A stretch of DNA of 64,000 nt from DATLZU01 sp051293835 (GTDB lineage: Bacteria; Nitrospirota; Nitrospiria; Nitrospirales; Nitrospiraceae), in contig JBPKMA010000009.1 of NCBI GenBank assembly GCA_051293835.1, positions 1 through 64,000 on the forward strand. The letters are read 5' to 3'. The translations under genes were made by a program, and so were the position numbers. Shown here one piece after another: positions 27,183 to 35,894 of this stretch. The notes below the pieces were generated by a model. The model saw only the letters and a list, made by a program, of their open reading frames with translations. It made no database searches and was not told where the DNA came from. Position 1 is the first letter of the stretch; each line of letters starts with the position of its first letter.

Positions 27183-28255
27183 GAATGAACACCGTGGACG
27201 AGTCCGGCCGCATAGGCCGCCGCGCCGAGCAGGGCAGTTTTCTCGTTCATGACCACCTTGACCGGAATCCCGCTCATCAGTCGTTTGTACCGGCCTTTGT
27301 TGGTAAAGGCTTTTAGGAACGTGCCGTCTTTGAGCTTCGCGATTAGCTTGGGAGCGATTCCGCCGGCGACATAGACGCCGTCGAGCGCCAGCGTCTTGAG
27401 CGCCAAGTTGCCGGCCTCTGCTCCGTAGATGGAGACGAAGAGATCCAACGCCTGTTTGGCGATCTCCGCCTGGCCTTTCAATCCTGCCTCGGCGATGACG
27501 GCGGCAGGATCGCCGACTTTGATCTTCTCCGCAAGCCAGGTCGGCTCATTTCTCTTCGTGTCGCGCAGAAACTCGTAAATCGCGTGCAGCCCCTCACCAG
27601 AGAGCACGCGTTCGTAACTCACGTGGAGATAGCTCCCGCGCAGATGCCGCAGGAGGTCGATTTCGCTGTCACTGTTCGGCGCAAAGTCCGCATGGCCGCC
27701 TTCCGACGGCATCGGTCGGTAGCGGCTGCCGTCCCAGAAGAGGATCGCTTCGCCCAAGCCAGTTCCCGCCGCAATCAGCGCCAGGGCCCGCTTGGTTTTG
27801 GGCGGGTTTCCTTGGTTAAGGACTTCGACTTCATCCGGTCGCAACAACAAAATCCCATAGGCAGTGGCCTCCAGGTCGTTAAGGAGACAGACCTGTGGAA
27901 TGCCGAAGTGTTTCCCCAGCGCTGTCCCATCGACCACCCACGGGAGGTTCGTGGTCTGGCAACGGTTGTCGATGACGGGTCCCGCTACCCCGAAGCAAGC
28001 GGCCTCGATGACGAGAGGTTCCGGCGGCGGTTCTTGCGGCTGCGTTGCGGCCGCCTCCTTATCGTCAGCGTGTTCCGCGTCTTCCGAGATCGCGGGCCTG
28101 GCCGGCGGCGTGAGAAACTCCGTCAGGATCTCCTCCAGCGCCTTGTAGTCGCCACTCAGAAAGGTTTCCTCGCGGACCGGATCCACCCGCTCGGTTTTCC
28201 AGTCAAACAAGGCCAGGTTGGTTTTCGTGCCTCCAATGTCTCCGGCGAGTACCAT
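27179..28255 (-). CDS. glk: Glucokinase (Glk family)
   Basis: This 358-aa hexokinase-fold glucokinase phosphorylates glucose to glucose-6-phosphate. The phosphate-1 motif is DIGGTKTNLALFD at residues 6-18, the sugar-binding LLNDLEATAYG is near 144-154, and the adenosine-side motifs LIAAGTGLGEA and YVAGGIAPK follow. It is the non-ROK (PF02685) type. An unusual acidic, Pro/Gln/Ala-rich stretch of about 28 residues (around 54-82, ISEDAEHADDKEAAATQ...) interrupts the N-terminal domain and is not in standard Glk. It is tightly packed with pgl (6-base gap) and rpiA (ATGA overlap). Confidence 0.93.
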   Translation of the reverse strand: MVLAGDIGGTKTNLALFDWKTERVDPVREETFLSGDYKALEEILTEFLTPPARPAISEDAEHADDKEAAATQPQEPPPEPLVIEAACFGVAGPVIDNRCQTTNLPWVVDGTALGKHFGIPQVCLLNDLEATAYGILLLRPDEVEVLNQGNPPKTKRALALIAAGTGLGEAILFWDGSRYRPMPSEGGHADFAPNSDSEIDLLRHLRGSYLHVSYERVLSGEGLHAIYEFLRDTKRNEPTWLAEKIKVGDPAAVIAEAGLKGQAEIAKQALDLFVSIYGAEAGNLALKTLALDGVYVAGGIAPKLIAKLKDGTFLKAFTNKGRYKRLMSGIPVKVVMNEKTALLGAAAYAAGLVHGVHS

Positions 28256-28261
28256 AGGCTC

Positions 28262-29044
28262 CTACTCCTCGCGAGAAGTGATCCCTTGCCTGGTGATCGT
28301 GAGTTCCGACGCGGCCGCCTGATCCAGAAACCAGATGAGTCGCCCCTGTTGAGGACGTACCAGTGCGGCCGGCAAGCGGGCGGCTTGCGGATCCCGCCCT
28401 TCCAGCACGGCTCGAACAACGCCGGCTTTGTGTTTGCCGGTTACGAGAAAGATCACGGCGCCAGCGTGATTGATGACGCCCAAGGTCAGGGTCAACCGCG
28501 ACGCAACGCCTCGGGGTGACTTCGTCGCGACCACCCAGCGCGTTTGCTCCTTCAGGGCATCCGTCCCGGGGAACAGCGAGGCGATATGGCCGTCCTCGCC
28601 CAGTCCGAGCAACAGCGCATCGAAGGTTGGCCACGCCGCCTCAGCCGTTCCGCATTCTTGTCTCAGCAATGCCTCGTAGTGGCGAGCTGCCCGTTCGGGG
28701 TCGCTGTCTTCGCCCTTCATCCTGAACACCTGGTCGGCCTGGATTTTCAATGGTTGGAACAAAATTGCGTCGGCCATGCCGTAATTGCTTTCGGGATGGT
28801 CCGGCGGCACACAGCGCTCATCGCCGAAGAAGAACCTGATACGACTCCACTCCAGTTGGACTGAAAATTCCGGACCGGCCAGCTTCGTATACAGGGCTTG
28901 CGGGGTTGAGCCTCCAGAGAGGGCCACGAGGAAGCGCCCGTGGCTTTTAATTGCCTGTTCGCCCAGCCACACGAAGAGTTCGGCGGCCTCTTGAGCCAAT
29001 TCCTCGGCATCAGTCATGATTCGAATTTCCGGTGCGGCACTCAT
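28262..29044 (-). CDS. pgl: 6-phosphogluconolactonase
   Basis: This 260-aa DevB-type lactonase hydrolyses 6-phosphogluconolactone in the oxidative pentose phosphate pathway. Diagnostic segments are ALSGGSTPQALYTKLA near the N terminus, FFFGDERCVPPDHPESNYGM and LLLGLGEDGHIASLFPGT with the catalytic Asp/His pair. The open frame extends to 29125, but the ATG at 29044 (MSAAPEIRIM) overlaps the pgi stop as ATGA and gives the family's length. The matching dehydrogenase (zwf) is not in the window. Confidence 0.94.
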   Translation of the reverse strand: MSAAPEIRIMTDAEELAQEAAELFVWLGEQAIKSHGRFLVALSGGSTPQALYTKLAGPEFSVQLEWSRIRFFFGDERCVPPDHPESNYGMADAILFQPLKIQADQVFRMKGEDSDPERAARHYEALLRQECGTAEAAWPTFDALLLGLGEDGHIASLFPGTDALKEQTRWVVATKSPRGVASRLTLTLGVINHAGAVIFLVTGKHKAGVVRAVLEGRDPQAARLPAALVRPQQGRLIWFLDQAAASELTITRQGITSREE

Positions 29045-30828
29045 GGTCGTTTGGCCGCCGTTGTCTTCGGCGGTTTTTGACGCAGTCCTCCCTGCGAGGA
29101 AGAACGAGTTCCAGTCGTCGTACACGGTCCGCCGGGCTGCGCGCGGCGACGCTTCACAGCGAGTGCCCGAAAGGCTTGCGCCAAGGCCTTGAGCGTCGCC
29201 AGGGGCCGCCGGGCCAGGTTCACGCTGACGGCAGTCCGCCCATGGGCTAACAAGGATTGCAGGTCGCCCAGCGCCTGTGCCCGTGCCAACGTGCCGAACG
29301 TGTAGGGTTTGCCAGGAATCGCTAGGTCCGGCGTCATCTCGTCGATCAGTTGCAGAAACAACCCGGTGCTCGGTCCACCTTTATGCAGTTGACCTGTGGA
29401 ATGGAGATAGCGCGGACCGTAGCCAGCGGTCGTGGCCACCTGTGAGGTTGTGAGAATGGTCTTACGGAGTGACTGAATCGCCGCTTCGACTCGGCGTGAG
29501 GGTGGTACGTACGCCAGGACGGCGACATACCGTCCCGGAGTCGTTCGTCGGAGAATCGTGTCCGCCGCTGCCGCGACGGACGCCCCGCGCTGCCGAGGCA
29601 ACCGGCCGGCGGCTTCCACTTGCTGCAACACTCGCTTTGTCTTGTCCTTGCTCTCCTGCACGTTGGGCTGATCGAAAGGATGGATGCCGAGGAAATAGCC
29701 GGCGACCGCGGTGGCGAACTCCCAGCGAAAAAACTCCGCGGCGAGATCGTACCGATCGCGGAGTTCGAATCGAACAACCGGCTGTCCGGTCCGTTCGAGG
29801 GCCATCACGTGGCGATCGAGATGGTTGTTCCTGTCGCCTTTCAGTCGGAGATACACGAACAGGCGATCGCCTCCGTAAACCGCCGGACGGCCCAACGGTT
29901 CCTCCGCCACCGGCACCAAGCCCTTGCCGTCCTTGCCGGTGCTTTCGGCCAGCAGTTGTTCGGCCCACAAACCGAAACCCCTGATCCCGGGAGAGGCGAG
30001 GAGGGAGACCTTATCCCGTCCCTGTCGGCCCAGGGCTCCCATGACTGCGCCGAGATAGGCACCCGGATTCCGGTCCAGCGGAGCGTGGCGCCGACAGGCC
30101 TCCGCCATAGCGCTTCCTCGGTCCAACAATCTGGCGAGATCCAGTCCCATTAGCGCCGCCGGCACCAGGCCAAAATAGGACAGGACAGAATACCGCCCTC
30201 CGATGTCCGGCGGATTAGCGAAGGTCTGCCAGAATCCGCGTTCGCTCGCCAACTTTTCTAGGCTGGTGCCGGGATCGGTGATCGCGATGAACTGCGTTCC
30301 GCCGTGGGCTCCCTTGGTCCGGGCGACCAACTCCCAGAAGTGGGCGAAGAGCGACATCACTTCGATCGTGTCGCCGGACTTGCTGGCCACGATGAAGAGG
30401 GTCCGGGCGGGGTGCACTGCATCCGTCACCTCGCGGATGACTTGCGGTACTGTGGAGTCGAGCACCCACAGGCGCGGGAACCCGCGCGTCGATCCGAGTG
30501 CCCGACGAAGAACTTCCGGACCGAGGCTACTTCCTCCCATGCCGAGCAGGACTACGTCCCGAAAACCCAAATCCTTGACTGATTGGGCGAAGGTCTGGAG
30601 CGCACCGACCTGTTCGCGCATTTGTTCCACCACGGTCAACCAGCCAAGCCGGTTGTCGATCTCCGTCGGGTCTGGTTTCCACAGGGTGTGGTCCTTGGCC
30701 CACAGTCGCTCGACGACCTGTTCGTCGGCGAGTTGTTCCAACGCGGATCGAATGATGGTCTGAAGTGGTTGTTGCGCTGACAGGCGTGATGATGTCCGCA
30801 AGCTTACCTCCGTGCGCAAACGACGCAC
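29041..30828 (-). CDS. pgi: Glucose-6-phosphate isomerase (stand-alone form of the Tal-PGI domain)
   Basis: This 595-aa isomerase converts glucose-6-phosphate to fructose-6-phosphate. Sugar-phosphate-binding segments are LLGMGGSSLGPEVLRR and IVASKSGDTIEV; HPFDQPNVQESKDKT holds the conserved Gln and Lys. The sequence resembles the PGI half of bifunctional transaldolase/PGI fusions more than E. coli Pgi, although no transaldolase is attached here. The last ~45 residues are Lys/Arg/Thr-rich (VKRRRAQPGG...) and look like a disordered extension. It is the first gene of the pgi-pgl-glk-rpiA-aminopeptidase operon. Confidence 0.92.
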   Translation of the reverse strand: MRRLRTEVSLRTSSRLSAQQPLQTIIRSALEQLADEQVVERLWAKDHTLWKPDPTEIDNRLGWLTVVEQMREQVGALQTFAQSVKDLGFRDVVLLGMGGSSLGPEVLRRALGSTRGFPRLWVLDSTVPQVIREVTDAVHPARTLFIVASKSGDTIEVMSLFAHFWELVARTKGAHGGTQFIAITDPGTSLEKLASERGFWQTFANPPDIGGRYSVLSYFGLVPAALMGLDLARLLDRGSAMAEACRRHAPLDRNPGAYLGAVMGALGRQGRDKVSLLASPGIRGFGLWAEQLLAESTGKDGKGLVPVAEEPLGRPAVYGGDRLFVYLRLKGDRNNHLDRHVMALERTGQPVVRFELRDRYDLAAEFFRWEFATAVAGYFLGIHPFDQPNVQESKDKTKRVLQQVEAAGRLPRQRGASVAAAADTILRRTTPGRYVAVLAYVPPSRRVEAAIQSLRKTILTTSQVATTAGYGPRYLHSTGQLHKGGPSTGLFLQLIDEMTPDLAIPGKPYTFGTLARAQALGDLQSLLAHGRTAVSVNLARRPLATLKALAQAFRALAVKRRRAQPGGPCTTTGTRSSSQGGLRQKPPKTTAAKRP

Positions 30829-30914
30829 GCGTGCTTCTGCATCCGAGTTTGGTTATCTTAGGATGCGCGGTTTGAAAACGCAAACGGCAGTGGGGCGGAG
30901 GATGGTCCGTCGCT

Positions 30915-31553
30915 TTACTCCTGGTGCGACCGGACGATCAGCACAGGCAGACCGTCCGTCACCGACCACGCCAACGAGCGCGCGTCGTCGGTCGAGAGTG
31001 TGAGCCGGAGAGACGGTTCCGGGTCGGGTGGGTCTGTCGAGAACAGGGTCGCGGCCCAGGATCGAAGCCGGGTCCACCATTCTTCACCCCAACTGCTGGC
31101 CCAGCGCCACGGATTTTCCCGCGCCGGGGGAGCGATCCAAATGGTCAGCGGCGGGTCGAACCGCAGCGCAAAGGCGACGGGCATGTCCTTGAGCTCGATC
31201 GGGTCCTGTTGAGGATTTTCGGCGACCGCGGCTTTCGGACGTATGATCGGCGGTCTTCTTTGGAGCCGGAAAACCGTTCCCAACGGTTCAGAGGTCGACA
31301 CACGCCAGGCGAGGATCGGGAATCGATACAGTTCGAGTCCTCGTCCTTTGATCACGATCGTCTTGGCGGGCAAGTCCAGGAGCAGGTAGATCTGGGGCTT
31401 TGCCGCCAACCGGAGTTCTTCTTGCAACACGCGGATGGCTTCACGAAGCGAATCGGGGTCCTCAATCGCGTCGACGGAGCAGGGAGAGACGGCGGAGCAT
31501 GCTGCAACGAGCAGCCACGCAAGTCCACGGAGAGGTCTGATGCAGGAGCGCAT
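30915..31553 (-). CDS. Putative secreted or lipid-anchored envelope protein
   Basis: A 212-aa protein with an N-terminal signal (LAWLLVAAC, possible lipobox with Cys near residue 19). The mature part contains PQIYLLLDLPAKTIVIKGRG and an LYRFPILAWRVS strand, which resemble the start of YkuD-type L,D-transpeptidase domains, but the catalytic HG...SxGC motif is missing. It lies directly downstream of two real L,D-transpeptidases on the same strand. I read it as a non-catalytic relative or accessory factor; this is inference. Confidence 0.7.
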   Translation of the reverse strand: MRSCIRPLRGLAWLLVAACSAVSPCSVDAIEDPDSLREAIRVLQEELRLAAKPQIYLLLDLPAKTIVIKGRGLELYRFPILAWRVSTSEPLGTVFRLQRRPPIIRPKAAVAENPQQDPIELKDMPVAFALRFDPPLTIWIAPPARENPWRWASSWGEEWWTRLRSWAATLFSTDPPDPEPSLRLTLSTDDARSLAWSVTDGLPVLIVRSHQE

Positions 31554-31619
31554 TATAGTAAATAAAAATAAAAAAATTTGAAGAAGAAGCGTAATGGCGA
31601 AGGGGAACGAACAGCGAAG

Positions 31620-32264
31620 TCAGAAGATCATGATCGGTGTGCCGATTTTGGCGAGCCGATAGACTACCTTGAGGTCGTCATCACTCAATCGAATACAGCC
31701 GTGGGTGACGTTTTTCCCCAACAGGCGGGTATAAAGGGTGCCGTGGATAAAATAGCCCTTGCCGAAGCCCAGCGCATATTCCCCCAGGACCCCGGCCTCC
31801 ACCCGTTTGGCAGGATCGGAGGGGACATCCAGGCCCTCCTCCAGGAAGGCCCAGTCCGGTTTCACCCAAACCGGGTTGATGAGCTTCGACTGAACTGCAA
31901 ACTCTCCTCGGGGCGTGTCGAACACCCACTGGGCGTCGGGCTGACCCGGCTTGTCGAGGATAGTGCCGCTGCCGGTAGAAGCGGTCGCCGCCAGGAGGAT
32001 TTCATCCTTGCGTTTCACGAAAAGCCGATTACGCGCCGTGTCGACGACAATGTAGGGGCCAGCCGGGTTGTACTGTGCCAACTGTCGAATGAGTGCGAGG
32101 CGGCGCGCGCGGAGGGCCTGAAGAGTGCGCTCCTCGCTCGGTAGGGCTTCTTGCATCCTCGGAGCGCTGGGGGTGGCCACTCCGCTGCTTTGGGGCAATA
32201 CCAAGAACAGCAGCCCGATCAAGGAAGTAAGAGAAGCCGGGAAGGTCCGTTGCAGGCCTGCCAT
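31620..32264 (-). CDS. L,D-transpeptidase (YkuD)
   Basis: A 214-aa YkuD enzyme with a signal or anchor helix (SLTSLIGLLFLVLPQSS), then strand PYIVVDTARNRLFVKRKDE and the catalytic region GYFIHGTLYTRLLGKNVTHG ending in CIRLSDDD; the Cys of HGCIR is the nucleophile. Such enzymes make 3-3 crosslinks in peptidoglycan or attach proteins to it. The open frame reaches 32366, but that would overlap the upstream gene by 71 bases. The ATG at 32264 begins right before the signal helix and leaves a 31-base gap. Confidence 0.9.
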   Translation of the reverse strand: MAGLQRTFPASLTSLIGLLFLVLPQSSGVATPSAPRMQEALPSEERTLQALRARRLALIRQLAQYNPAGPYIVVDTARNRLFVKRKDEILLAATASTGSGTILDKPGQPDAQWVFDTPRGEFAVQSKLINPVWVKPDWAFLEEGLDVPSDPAKRVEAGVLGEYALGFGKGYFIHGTLYTRLLGKNVTHGCIRLSDDDLKVVYRLAKIGTPIMIF

Positions 32265-32295
32265 GCAGTGACCGCCGGCGAGGGCGGCACAGGGC

Positions 32296-33450
32296 TCAGG
32301 TTTCTTCTTCGGGATCCTGGGATCCTTCCAAATCCGCCAGAACCAAAGAGACAGAGTTCTCGACATCCAAGGCTCCCACGATGGTTACCGGTGTACCGGT
32401 CTCGACCCGATTGTACAACGCTTCCATCTGTGAATTCTCCAACATGATACACCCCAGCGTCTGATTCATGAAGGGGTTGTCGGTACCATGGATCTCAATG
32501 AGACCGCCGATGCCTTTGCCGGTCGGGAAGTCGCCGGCTCGGCGGGCCGAGCGAAACCGGCGGAGGTCGTCTGCATTCGGATAGTTGAGCTGAAGGGCGC
32601 GATAAAACTGTGTCTGGCCTTCTCCGCGTTTTTTGACGATTCGATATCGGCCTTCGGGAGTCGCACCGTCTCCCTGGAACCGTTTTTCGAGCATGCCGTT
32701 GTAGCCCAGGCGTACTGGGTAGGACAGCACCTTGCGACCGTTCTGGTAGAGGATCAAGATCCGATCAGCCTTGCTCACCACGATAGCCGGCGCTCGATGC
32801 GTGCGGGACCATTCGATCGTCTGCCTGACCATTCGGCGCCAGATGTTGATCCGTTCTGCGTCGGCGTATCGCCCCAAGGCAGAGTTTAAGGCGGCTACCT
32901 GGTCGGCCAGGGACTTGGATGCCTGCGCGGCTGCTTCCAGCGACCGGTCGTATTGTCCGTTTTCCAGAAATGAGCGGGCCTGCCTGACCAACAGTTCCGC
33001 TTCCACGGAGCGTGCTCCCAAGACCGCGCGCCCCTCGATCTCGTTCACCCGGACTTGGAAGTCCCGAAGCCGCCGCTCGACTCGGGCGACCCTGGTTTCG
33101 GCTTTGGCGCGCAACGCCTCTCGGTTCCGCTCCGCTTCCTTTTTCGCCCAGACGCCTTCCTCCTGGAGGGTCAGCAACTCCGTCTCCAGGCGATTCGGTT
33201 CCCACGGCCAACGAATCGTCTCCTCTTCTGCCGCCAGTTTAGCTTTGAATGCGACCCAATGCTGGGCAAACCGGCTATATTCGTCTGGCGCAAACTCCGC
33301 CGCCCGCGTAGTCGCTAGCTCGCGATCCAAGGCCTCGACCGCTTCAACCAGGTCGCCGGGAACCGTCTGGACACAGCCAGACACTGCCGCGGCGGCAACA
33401 GAGGTGACACAGAAGACCCGGAAGCGTTGAACGGGTGAAGCAGCCATCAT
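32296..33450 (-). CDS. L,D-transpeptidase lipoprotein with coiled-coil region
   Basis: This 384-aa protein has a lipobox (VSGC, Cys at about residue 26) marking it as a lipoprotein. Residues about 35-190 form a charged coiled coil with long Glu/Arg heptads. The C-terminal YkuD domain starts at APAIVVSKADRILILYQNGR and ends in the catalytic block IEIHGTDNPFMNQTLGCIML, with the nucleophilic Cys. The coiled coil may span the periplasm between outer membrane and peptidoglycan. It is followed by a second YkuD enzyme and preceded by another coiled-coil lipoprotein. Confidence 0.9.
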   Translation of the reverse strand: MMAASPVQRFRVFCVTSVAAAAVSGCVQTVPGDLVEAVEALDRELATTRAAEFAPDEYSRFAQHWVAFKAKLAAEEETIRWPWEPNRLETELLTLQEEGVWAKKEAERNREALRAKAETRVARVERRLRDFQVRVNEIEGRAVLGARSVEAELLVRQARSFLENGQYDRSLEAAAQASKSLADQVAALNSALGRYADAERINIWRRMVRQTIEWSRTHRAPAIVVSKADRILILYQNGRKVLSYPVRLGYNGMLEKRFQGDGATPEGRYRIVKKRGEGQTQFYRALQLNYPNADDLRRFRSARRAGDFPTGKGIGGLIEIHGTDNPFMNQTLGCIMLENSQMEALYNRVETGTPVTIVGALDVENSVSLVLADLEGSQDPEEET

Positions 33451-33467
33451 GTTACAGCCATTGTAGC

Positions 33468-34091
33468 CTATTTCTTGGCCGGTTGGCCCTTCTTCCCTTT
33501 TGCTCCACCGACCTTCGCTAACGTGGTCTGGATTTCTGTTGCAAGCTTCTGGCTTTGATCTTGAATCGCCTTGGCTTTGGCCTGGGCCCCCAGATAATCC
33601 CCGGCATCCAGGGCTTTCTGAACTTCATCGAGTGAGGCACTCAGACCCTGCGCGTCGGCTTTAATCGATTCCAGGGCCGCCCGATCTTTGCCAGCCGGTG
33701 CCTGGGCGACCAATTCCTGCGTCGCCTTCACCGACTCCTGCGCGACTTGTTGCATCTGGAGCGCCGTCTGTTTGGCTTCCTCTTTCTTCTTTTCGGCTTC
33801 GGTCTTGACCCGAGCTGCTTCGGCCTTGGCAGTGTCCGCGAGTTGCTCGGCCTTTCCGTAATCTCGGAGGAACACAAACTTAGCTTCCTGATCCGCAACT
33901 TCCTTCTTCGCGCTGGCCAGCATCCCCTCCAGTTTGGCAAAGTCTTCGGCCATATAGGTGGCCGCGCCGCTCTCTTGGGCTTCCTTGACCGCTTTCTCGG
34001 CGGCTTCCAGTTTCTCGCGGGGGGGGTTCGCGCAGGCGGTTACAAGAAGAAGCCCTGCGGCGGCCGATAGAATTGTCAACGCGAACTTCAT
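33468..34091 (-). CDS. Coiled-coil lipoprotein (DUF4398-like)
   Basis: This 207-aa protein has a lipobox LVTAC (Cys20) followed by a nearly continuous Ala/Glu/Lys helix, as in DUF4398 envelope lipoproteins and the Lpp/OmpA-linker type. AAGGAGG precedes the ATG by 8 bases. The end is Lys/Gly-rich (KGKKGQPAKK), suiting electrostatic contact with the cell wall. It starts a same-strand run with two L,D-transpeptidases, enzymes known in other bacteria to tether such helical lipoproteins, so it may be a tethering substrate. This is inference. Confidence 0.85.
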   Translation of the reverse strand: MKFALTILSAAAGLLLVTACANPPREKLEAAEKAVKEAQESGAATYMAEDFAKLEGMLASAKKEVADQEAKFVFLRDYGKAEQLADTAKAEAARVKTEAEKKKEEAKQTALQMQQVAQESVKATQELVAQAPAGKDRAALESIKADAQGLSASLDEVQKALDAGDYLGAQAKAKAIQDQSQKLATEIQTTLAKVGGAKGKKGQPAKK

Positions 34092-34153
34092 GGATGTCGC
34101 CTCCTTTCAGGCCGTCGTGGCCGTTCCCTCTTCCCCTTCAGTTGTTGGGTGTT

Positions 34154-34399
34154 TCAGCTTTTCTTTTCCGCCCGCTTTTTGGCTCTCTTGGCGTGCTTCT
34201 TCGCCTTTTTTTCTTTCTTTTCCGGTTCGCTCTCCACTTTCTTCTCGGTTTCGGCCGGAGCGGTCGCTGCTGGCGGAGTCTCTGTTGTTGGGGAGGCCGG
34301 CGGGGGCGTTGCGGGTTGCTCTTCGGCATGGACGATCAGCAGCGCCCCAAAAATTAGGACTGTCGCCAGTGCAGTCATTGCGGTCGTGAAGTGCTTCAT
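34154..34399 (-). CDS. Small secreted Lys/Pro/Glu-rich protein, 81 aa
   Basis: The 81-aa protein has a clear signal peptide (TALATVLIFGALLIVHAEE), a Pro/Thr/Ala-rich middle and a highly basic Lys/Ala tail (KKHAKRAKKRAEKKS). AGGAGGTGA lies 9 bases before the ATG. No known domain is present. The composition suggests a disordered, positively charged envelope protein, perhaps binding peptidoglycan or anionic lipid. It is the first gene in the minus-strand envelope cluster. Confidence 0.8.
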   Translation of the reverse strand: MKHFTTAMTALATVLIFGALLIVHAEEQPATPPPASPTTETPPAATAPAETEKKVESEPEKKEKKAKKHAKRAKKRAEKKS

Positions 34400-34715
34400 A
34401 CGGAATTCACCTCCTCAAATAGGTACTGACCTTCGTCATGTGTTGATCATCCGATAAGCAAAGACTGTAAAGCAAGCTCAATGCCCCAAGTAAAGCGTAT
34501 GGGTAAAAGCGCTAAAACAGAACGAGTTACGCGGGTGTTCCGGAAGAGCGGGTGTCTGACTCGGTCTCTTCTTGTGGCAGGTTTGCCCGAAGTCAGCAAA
34601 TTCGCCCCAGTAACCTCACTTATGCCTCGCCAATGGAATTCGACCGTTGGAATCGGATCGCGCTCTACCTGCCTCGCTCGATTTGCCACCTGATCGTCCG
34701 TGAACTAACCGAACA
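34400..34715. other. Intergenic region between envelope cluster and rpmH operon
   Basis: Divergent spacer. It must hold the leftward promoter for the 81-aa gene; the rightward rpmH promoter is at its right edge. No gene, DnaA-box cluster or long repeat is visible. Confidence 0.6.
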
Positions 34716-34745
34716 TTGACTCTCAGGAAGGCGACCCCCTATAAT
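34716..34745 (+). promoter_or_regulatory. Sigma-70-type promoter of the rpmH operon
   Basis: TTGACT at 34716-34721, an 18-base spacer and a perfect TATAAT at 34740-34745. The expected start near 34752 gives a leader of about 36 bases before rpmH. Confidence 0.8.
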
Positions 34746-34787
34746 GCCGCCACCGTTTATGGCAATCAAGACGCAAAGGGGTCGCGC

Positions 34788-34925
34788 ATGTCTGTTACGT
34801 TCCGGCAACCCTCGAATTTAAAACGGAAAAGGGAACACGGATTCCGTAAGCGTATGAGCACCAAGAACGGCCGCAAAGTTTTGGCACGCCGTCGAGCGAA
34901 GGGACGGGCACGGCTGACGGTGTGA
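34788..34925 (+). CDS. rpmH: 50S ribosomal protein L34
   Basis: This 45-aa basic protein has the universal L34 pattern, FRQPSNLKRKREHGFRKRM, then STKNGRKVLARRRAKGRARL. The ATG at 34788 follows AAAGGGG. It is a structural component of the large ribosomal subunit and begins the rpmH-rnpA-yidD-yidC gene order conserved across bacteria. Confidence 0.98.
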   Translation: MSVTFRQPSNLKRKREHGFRKRMSTKNGRKVLARRRAKGRARLTV

Positions 34926-35186
34926 ACGTTCCCGGAGGCCTATCGCTACTCTCGGTTATGAAGGAAACGGCGACGGGGAACGTTGGCGTGGAGGGCAACG
35001 CGGCTACCGGTGTCGATCCATTTGACCCCTCTCTCTTGTAGGGGCGCCATAGGGTTCCGCTGCAAGCCGTCTGGGCCGTTTAGGGAATAGGAAGTCGTTA
35101 TCGACACGATCCGTTGCGTTCTTGCCTCGCGGTTTTCCTCAGAGCACCCGCTGTTCCTCCGGTTGTTATCCGATCGGTTCTCAGAG

Positions 35187-35576
35187 ATGGCACGAGCGCG
35201 CGGAGACCGGGCGCTCTTCCTGCACAGCAGCGGAGAGATCGAACGCGTGAAGCGGACTGGCCGTCGGATTTCGACGCCGTACTTTACGTTGCTGGTTTCC
35301 CCTTCGCAAGGTGCGGCCAGCCGGTTCGGAGTGCTGGCGGGAAGAGGGCTGGGGGGAGCGGTCCAGCGAAACCGGGTGAAGCGTCTGTTCCGGGAGTTGG
35401 TCCGAGACGTTCGCACGGAGGTCGTGGAGGGTCACGAATGCGTGGTGTTTCCGAAGCGCGATGCCTTGATGGTGCCGTTTGAGACGCTGCGGTCGTCGTG
35501 GCTGTCCCTACTGCGGCGCCAAGGACTGCTGCGGTCGGCCGGGATTGAAAAATGCGATGGCTCTGTCTCACAGTGA
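35187..35576 (+). CDS. rnpA: Ribonuclease P protein component
   Basis: This 129-aa basic protein is the RNase P cofactor that helps the RNA subunit bind pre-tRNA leaders. The signature motif RNRVKRLFREL (RNR box) and FGVLAGRGLGGAVQ are present. The open frame extends to a TTG at 35163; I prefer the ATG at 35187 (MARARGDRALFLHSS), which gives the normal start. It lies 261 bases after rpmH, a long spacer for this pair, and overlaps yidD by 25 bases. Confidence 0.95.
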   Translation: MARARGDRALFLHSSGEIERVKRTGRRISTPYFTLLVSPSQGAASRFGVLAGRGLGGAVQRNRVKRLFRELVRDVRTEVVEGHECVVFPKRDALMVPFETLRSSWLSLLRRQGLLRSAGIEKCDGSVSQ

Positions 35577-35761
35577 TCGGGGTATATCGCCGGTGGGTGT
35601 CGCCGTTTTTAGGGCCTGCCTGCCGGTTCGAGCCGACATGTTCGGAATATGCGGCCGAGTCTATCGCGCGATATGGATTCTGGCGAGGACTCGGGTTGAC
35701 CTGCTTTCGGCTGGCGAAATGTCATCCGTTGCATCCCGGTGGATACGATCCGGTGAAGTAA
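35552..35761 (+). CDS. yidD: Membrane protein insertion efficiency factor YidD
   Basis: This 69-aa YidD protein has the family landmarks GVYRRWVSPFLGPACRFEPT then CSEYAAESIARYG and the end CHPLHPGGYDPVK. YidD is a membrane-associated accessory that helps YidC-dependent insertion. It starts within the rnpA 3' end, the usual overlapping layout. Confidence 0.96.
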   Translation: MRWLCLTVIGVYRRWVSPFLGPACRFEPTCSEYAAESIARYGFWRGLGLTCFRLAKCHPLHPGGYDPVK

Positions 35762-35894
35762 GCGACCAGGGCACGAGCGTCTTGTGGAAAAGGCGCGCCC
35801 AAGGTTCATGTCCTCTCCGTTTCCAGACAAACTAGTCATAGGCTGTGTACGCGGTGAGTGCCAGAATCTGTAGGACAGGAAGCCCAGCCGGCCG

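Noticed and set aside
34400..34787. Possible replication origin near rpmH
   Set aside because: No DnaA-box cluster, AT-rich unwinding stretch or dnaA gene is visible; single near-matches at 35098 and 39629 are expected by chance.
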